Part shown: one piece after another, positions 60,476 through 64,000 of the stretch
Layout: the number at the start of each line of letters is the position of its first letter
How positions within the stretch are numbered: the first letter of the stretch is position 1
Assembly: GCF_018127925.1 (NCBI RefSeq)
Contig: NZ_CP072348.1
Coordinates: forward strand, 1,408,001 to 1,472,000
Direction: 5' to 3'
DNA length: 64,000 nt
Source of the DNA: Prevotella melaninogenica
GTDB lineage: Bacteria; Bacteroidota; Bacteroidia; Bacteroidales; Bacteroidaceae
Notes under the pieces: model-generated
The model's database searches: none
What the model was told of the DNA's origin: nothing
What the model saw: only the letters and a program-made list of their open reading frames with translations
Position numbers and translations under genes: made by a program

Positions 60476-60745
60476 CTTGTAAATAATTTTCCGACAATTC
60501 AAAATCAAGACATGCTCTTTTAGCTTCTAAAAGACGCCTAATTAACTTGCAAAAGGTGCCTTTTTGAAGGCTAACTAACGCCCTTTTGAAGTCCATTTAA
60601 GCACCTTTTATTTTACTACTTGGTAACTAATTGATTCTCTGTTGATTGCAAACTTTATTTTTATATGTGTTTTTTTCGTTATTTATAGAGGTTTTACTCG
60701 ACACAATGTAATTATTTTTCAAATCATTATCTATTAAATTAGCTG
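60476..60745 (+). repeat. Dispersed repeat, copy 4 (long form)
   Basis: Matches 22057-22325 in order: CTTGTAAATAATTTTCCG, ACATGCTCTTTTAGCTTCT, AAAAGACGCC, TTGCAAAAGGTGCC, CTAACGCCCTTTTGAAGTCC, AAGCACCTTTT, AACTAATTGATTCTCTG, TTATAGAGGTTTTACTCG. No gene is present. Confidence 0.75.
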
Positions 60746-60980
60746 TTATTTATCGCTACAAATAACAAGTCTACTCATCAACTTCTAAACTCGTAAACTA
60801 TCGATCTGTGACTACTGATTAAACGAATTACGTTGCAATAAGGATTCGAGTAATTAGCGTAATTCGTAGTCAGTGAAAGTAAAATCATAAAGTTCAAAGG
60901 TCAAACCTCAAAGGTCAAAGGATATAAAAGAGGTTCAAATCATAAAGTATCGCATACTAACTTAACTGGGGCATATAAAC
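60746..60980. other. Non-coding stretch with a 10-bp inverted repeat and CAAAGGTCAAA repeats
   Basis: ACGAATTACG (60823-60832) and CGTAATTCGT (60858-60867) are perfect inverted arms; CAAAGGTCAAA occurs twice near 60897-60920. No gene or promoter is recognisable. Confidence 0.5.
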
Positions 60981-61020
60981 AAAAATCCCATAACTCATAT
61001 ATCAGAGCTATGGGATTTCC
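60981..61020 (-). terminator. Terminator of the fumarate reductase operon
   Basis: AAATCCCATAACTC (60983-60996) pairs with GAGCTATGGGATTT (61005-61018) with one mismatch. On the minus strand TTTTTGTTT follows. It lies about 55 bases after the frdB stop. Confidence 0.85.
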
Positions 61021-61073
61021 TATTCTAAATAAGCTTGGTAGTATTCTATCGGACCACTACCAGTTGCTTATGA

Positions 61074-61832
61074 TTAATCAGCAAACTTTGCCTTGATGAA
61101 CTCACGGTTCAAACGAGCGATGTTAGCAATCTTCTCGTTCTTAGGACAAACAGCCTCGCAAGCACGTGTGTTAGTACAGTTACCGAAGCCAACCTCATCC
61201 ATCTTAGCAACCATTGCCTTAGCACGCTTAGCAGCCTCAGGCTTACCCTGTGGCAAGAGAGCCAACTGGCTAACCTTAGATGAAACGAAGAGCATTGCAG
61301 AACCATTCTTACATGCAGCTACACAAGCACCACAACCGATACATGTTGCACAGTCCATAGCCTCATCAGCATTGTCCTTAGAGATAAGAATAGCGTTAGC
61401 ATCTTGTGCCTGACCGGTACGGATTGTTGTGTAACCACCAGCCTGAATAATCTTATCGAATGCTGTACGATCCACCATACAGTCCTTGATTACTGGGAAA
61501 CCAGCTGAACGCCATGGCTCAACAGTGATAACATCACCATCGTTGAAACGGCGCATATAAAGCTGACAGGTTGTTGCACCACGCTCAGTCTTACCATGTG
61601 GAGTACCGTTAATATAGAGTGAACACATACCGCAAATACCCTCGCGGCAGTCATGGTCGAAGACGAATGGTTCATCACCAGCAGCAATCAACTCCTCATT
61701 AAGGATGTCAAGCATCTCAAGGAATGAGGTGTCATCTGGGATATTCTTCATCTCATGTGTATCGAAATGACCCTGATCCTGTGGACCGTTCTGCTTCCAA
61801 TACTTAATTGTGAATGATATATTCTTTGCCAT
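61074..61832 (-). CDS. frdB: Fumarate reductase/succinate dehydrogenase iron-sulfur subunit
   Basis: A 252-residue subunit from the ATG whose first base is 61832 ([14 protein letters not shown]). The N-terminal 2Fe-2S ferredoxin domain has [19 protein letters not shown] with a further Cys (TTCQLYM); the C-terminal part has the 4Fe-4S and 3Fe-4S motifs [16 protein letters not shown] and [13 protein letters not shown]. It passes electrons to the flavoprotein in anaerobic fumarate reduction. The cytochrome b subunit gene is expected upstream of frdA, outside the window. A foreign-looking four-helix-bundle gene separates it from frdA. Confidence 0.95.
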   Translation of the reverse strand: MAKNISFTIKYWKQNGPQDQGHFDTHEMKNIPDDTSFLEMLDILNEELIAAGDEPFVFDHDCREGICGMCSLYINGTPHGKTERGATTCQLYMRRFNDGDVITVEPWRSAGFPVIKDCMVDRTAFDKIIQAGGYTTIRTGQAQDANAILISKDNADEAMDCATCIGCGACVAACKNGSAMLFVSSKVSQLALLPQGKPEAAKRAKAMVAKMDEVGFGNCTNTRACEAVCPKNEKIANIARLNREFIKAKFAD

Positions 61833-61843
61833 TGTGTTATGTT

Positions 61844-61882
61844 TTAGTTGACAAGTAAACAAGTTGTGAAGTAAACAAGTTA
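61844..61882. repeat. GTTGACAAGT-type repeat, left flank of the four-helix-bundle gene
   Basis: AGTTGACAAGTAAACAAGTT followed by GTGAAGTAAACAAGTT: two tandem AAGTAAACAAGTT units. The complement of the right flank begins CTAGTTGACGAGTTGACG and contains GTTGACAAGTTG. Confidence 0.6.
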
Positions 61883-62233
61883 TTTGTTCAGAGTCTTAAT
61901 CAAAGACGTTAGCATCCTAATTATGCCTTGGGTCTTATCGCATAGTTGCTGTGCAAGTTCTGTCGAGATATACCCTAAGTCTTTCGATAGAATCAATTGA
62001 GTTTCTAACTCACACGCAGAACCTAATGATATACTGAGAAATCTCTCAGTCTCACGAGTGTGGATTCTGCCATAGCCTTCTGCTATGTTCGAGGGAATTG
62101 ATACAACGGCTCTACGCATTTGGGAAGCTAATCCAAATAGTTCTTCCCGTGGATATGTCTTTGTAGCTTTGTATACTTCTAGGACAAGTTCCATTGCTTT
62201 CTGCCATACAATCAAATCCTTGTGAGTATTCAT
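61880..62233 (-). CDS. Four-helix-bundle protein (23S rRNA intervening-sequence family) between frdB and frdA
   Basis: A 117-residue protein of the four-helix-bundle/S23-IVS family: [40 protein letters not shown] (the signature SIPSNIAEG), [20 protein letters not shown] and a final helix. Such genes occur in rRNA intervening sequences and as stray genes; the function is unknown, and a distant relative (Avd) serves in diversity-generating retroelements. Here it sits between frdA and frdB, normally adjacent, flanked by inverted GTTGAC repeats (61844-61882 and 62306-62347), which suggests an inserted module. Same orientation as the operon, so transcription is not blocked. Confidence 0.9.
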   Translation of the reverse strand: MNTHKDLIVWQKAMELVLEVYKATKTYPREELFGLASQMRRAVVSIPSNIAEGYGRIHTRETERFLSISLGSACELETQLILSKDLGYISTELAQQLCDKTQGIIRMLTSLIKTLNK

Positions 62234-62305
62234 CGACCTTGTTTGTATTACATCTTGTATATTGTCTGTATTATACTAATAGAATATGTTTAAGGCAGAA
62301 CAAGC

Positions 62306-62347
62306 TAACAACTTGTCAACCTGTTCTCCCGTCAACTCGTCAACTAG
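62306..62347. repeat. GTTGAC-type repeat, right flank, overlapping the frdA stop
   Basis: Plus-strand AACAACTTGTCAACCTG then CCCGTCAACTCGTCAACTAG; inverted relative to the left flank. The CTA at 62344-62346 is the frdA stop codon. Confidence 0.6.
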
Positions 62348-64000
62348 TTTTTATAATTACGTGTTTGTACCTTGATTGCCTCATACTCGAGAGGTTCCTT
62401 GATAAGCTCTGGAGTCTTGGTGTCATCACCCTGATACTCCCAGCAGCCAACATAGAAGAAGTTCTCGTCGTCACGCTTAGCCTCACCTTCCTCAGTCTGG
62501 TGCTCCTCACGGAAGTGACCACCACAACTCTCCTCACGATGCAATGCATCATAAGCTACGAGCTCACCCATAAGGATGAAGTCACGGAGGTGAATTGCCT
62601 TGTCAAGCTCAACATTCAAGCCGTCCTGCTTACCAGGAATAAAGAGGTTAGAGTTGAACTCCTCACGAAGAGCCTTCAACTGCTTAAGACCTTCCTCAAG
62701 ACCTTCCTTGGTACGACCCATACCTACATACTCCCACATGATATGACCAAGCTCCTTGTGGAGAGAGTCAACAGAACGCTTACCCTGGATACCCATCAAA
62801 CGATCTGTCTCAGCCATAACAGCCTTCTCAGCCTCAACAAACTCAGGACGGTCAGTTGGAACCTTGCCCCAGAGTGCCTGATCAGCGAGATAGTTCTGGA
62901 TAGTATATGGCAATACGAAGTAACCATCAGCAAGACCCTGCATCAAAGCAGAAGCACCAAGACGGTTAGCACCATGGTCAGAGAAGTTACACTCACCAAT
63001 CGCAAACAGACCAGGAACGGTTGTCATCAGCTCATAGTCAACCCAGATACCACCCATTGTGTAGTGGATAGCAGGGAAGATCATCATTGGATTATAGTAC
63101 TTCACGCCGTTAATCTCATTAGCGAGTTCGCCTGGATTAACGTCTGTAATCTCCTCATACATATCGAAGAGGTTACCATAACGCTGAAGAATTGTATCGA
63201 TACCAAGGCGGTTGATAGACTCAGAGAAGTCGAGGAACACAGCAAGACCAGTGTTATTAACACCGAATCCGTGGTCGCAACGCTCCTTAGCAGCACGTGA
63301 AGCCACGTCACGAGGTACAAGGTTACCGAATGCTGGGTAACGACGCTCCAAGTAATAGTCACGATCTTCCTCTGGAATATCAGATCCCTTCTTCGTACCA
63401 GCCTGCAATGCCTTTGCATCTTCGAGCTTCTTAGGAACCCAGATACGGCCATCATTACGCAGAGATTCTGACATAAGCGTCAGCTTAGACTGCTTGTCAC
63501 CGTGTACAGGGATACAAGTTGGATGAATCTGAACGTAAGATGGGTTAGCCATATAAGCACCCTTACGGTAGCACTGGATAGCTGCTGTACAGTTACAACC
63601 CATAGCATTGGTTGAAAGGAAGTATGCGTTACCATAACCACCAGTAGCGATAACAACAGCATTAGCTGTGAAACGCTCCAGTTTACCAGTCACAAGGTTC
63701 TTAGCAATGATACCACGAGCGTGACCGTCAACGATAACTACGTCCTCCATCTCATAACGAGTATAGAGCTTTACCTTACCTGTAGCAACCTGTGCACTCA
63801 ATGAAGAGTAAGCACCAAGCAACAACTGCTGACCGGTCTGACCCTTTGCATAGAAAGTACGGCTTACCTGTGCACCACCGAAAGAACGGTTAGCAAGCAT
63901 ACCACCATACTCACGTGCGAATGGAACTCCTTGTGCAACGCACTGGTCGATGATGTCGTTTGACACCTCAGCAAGACGATAAACGTTAGCTTCACGAGCA
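62344..64000 (-). CDS. frdA: Fumarate reductase/succinate dehydrogenase flavoprotein subunit, 5' end outside window
   Basis: About 552 C-terminal residues; the frame is open to the window edge ([19 protein letters not shown], so the true start is upstream). Features: [20 protein letters not shown] (FAD domain), [12 protein letters not shown]-like substrate region ([15 protein letters not shown]), the capping domain with [11 protein letters not shown] and the GANRLGAS block. It is the catalytic subunit that reduces fumarate in anaerobic respiration. The C-terminal helical domain (about 430-552 of the visible part) is of the Bacteroidetes type. The stop codon lies in the GTTGAC repeat. Confidence 0.95.
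   Translation of the reverse strand, partial: AREANVYRLAEVSNDIIDQCVAQGVPFAREYGGMLANRSFGGAQVSRTFYAKGQTGQQLLLGAYSSLSAQVATGKVKLYTRYEMEDVVIVDGHARGIIAKNLVTGKLERFTANAVVIATGGYGNAYFLSTNAMGCNCTAAIQCYRKGAYMANPSYVQIHPTCIPVHGDKQSKLTLMSESLRNDGRIWVPKKLEDAKALQAGTKKGSDIPEEDRDYYLERRYPAFGNLVPRDVASRAAKERCDHGFGVNNTGLAVFLDFSESINRLGIDTILQRYGNLFDMYEEITDVNPGELANEINGVKYYNPMMIFPAIHYTMGGIWVDYELMTTVPGLFAIGECNFSDHGANRLGASALMQGLADGYFVLPYTIQNYLADQALWGKVPTDRPEFVEAEKAVMAETDRLMGIQGKRSVDSLHKELGHIMWEYVGMGRTKEGLEEGLKQLKALREEFNSNLFIPGKQDGLNVELDKAIHLRDFILMGELVAYDALHREESCGGHFREEHQTEEGEAKRDDENFFYVGCWEYQGDDTKTPELIKEPLEYEAIKVQTRNYKN

Noticed and set aside
61880-62233. Four-helix-bundle gene as the accessory protein (Avd) of the suspected retroelement
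   Set aside because: It carries the generic IVS signature SIPSNIAEG, lies in the fumarate reductase operon 12 kb from cassette B, and has no reverse transcriptase beside it.

Overview
The window looks like chromosomal DNA of a Bacteroidetes bacterium, most likely Prevotella in the broad sense. The evidence is AT-rich DNA, Bacteroidetes promoters (TTTG, 19-20 bases, TAnnTTTG), a SusC/SusD pair, S46 dipeptidyl peptidase, animal-type glutaminyl cyclase, a very long signal peptidase I, DUF4252, DUF4294 and DUF2851 proteins and a Bacteroidetes-type fumarate reductase. I see no rRNA, tRNA, CRISPR array or complete insertion sequence.

Layout. 1-7 kb: tail of a basic protein, small membrane protein, S46 peptidase, flippase, SpmA-SpmB fusion, hypothetical protein. 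7-10.4 kb: cassette A (HU-like gene, variable surface lipoprotein, 70-residue peptide, long leader with a TG repeat). 10.4-11.2 kb: a DUF4241 remnant hit by a 255-bp MITE. 11.3-17.9 kb: glutaminyl cyclase, an amidotransferase-dipeptidase fusion, an Lrp regulator, three FKBP isomerases. 18-24 kb: sirtuin, glutathione peroxidase, YitT, RuvB, acyltransferase, YfcE. 24-30 kb: SusC and a SusD gene whose signal peptide is split by a 230-bp MITE. 30-36 kb: TPR-like protein, lipoprotein, aspartase, porin, DUF4294. 36-43 kb: WbqC, signal peptidase I, DapB, DUF2851, thioesterase, DprA. 43-47 kb: sigma factor/anti-sigma/DUF4252 operon, coaD, ybeY. 47-50 kb: cassette B, a paralogue of cassette A. 50-64 kb: S41 protease, GxxExxY protein, ParE, acetyltransferase, methyltransferase, M15 dipeptidase, probable pseudokinase, fumarate reductase B and A with a four-helix-bundle gene between them.

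The most interesting system is the pair of cassettes. Each runs promoter, about 500-base leader with a (TG)16 or (TG)18 tract, 70-residue peptide, fimbrillin-like lipoprotein, palindrome array, HU-like gene. The lipoproteins are nearly identical over their first ~320 residues but end in a C-type-lectin-like domain in which many codons differ only at bases 1 and 2 on an identical framework. That is the pattern left by a diversity-generating retroelement; no reverse transcriptase or template repeat is in the window.

The intergenic DNA is also unusual. At least six loci carry tandem palindromes with almost exactly 22-bp spacing but locus-specific sequence; a seventh has 23-bp spacing. Other families are a G/C-rich hairpin repeat that has entered two genes in frame, an AGGCTAAT repeat, a ~130-270 bp dispersed repeat and two MITEs with recognisable target duplications.
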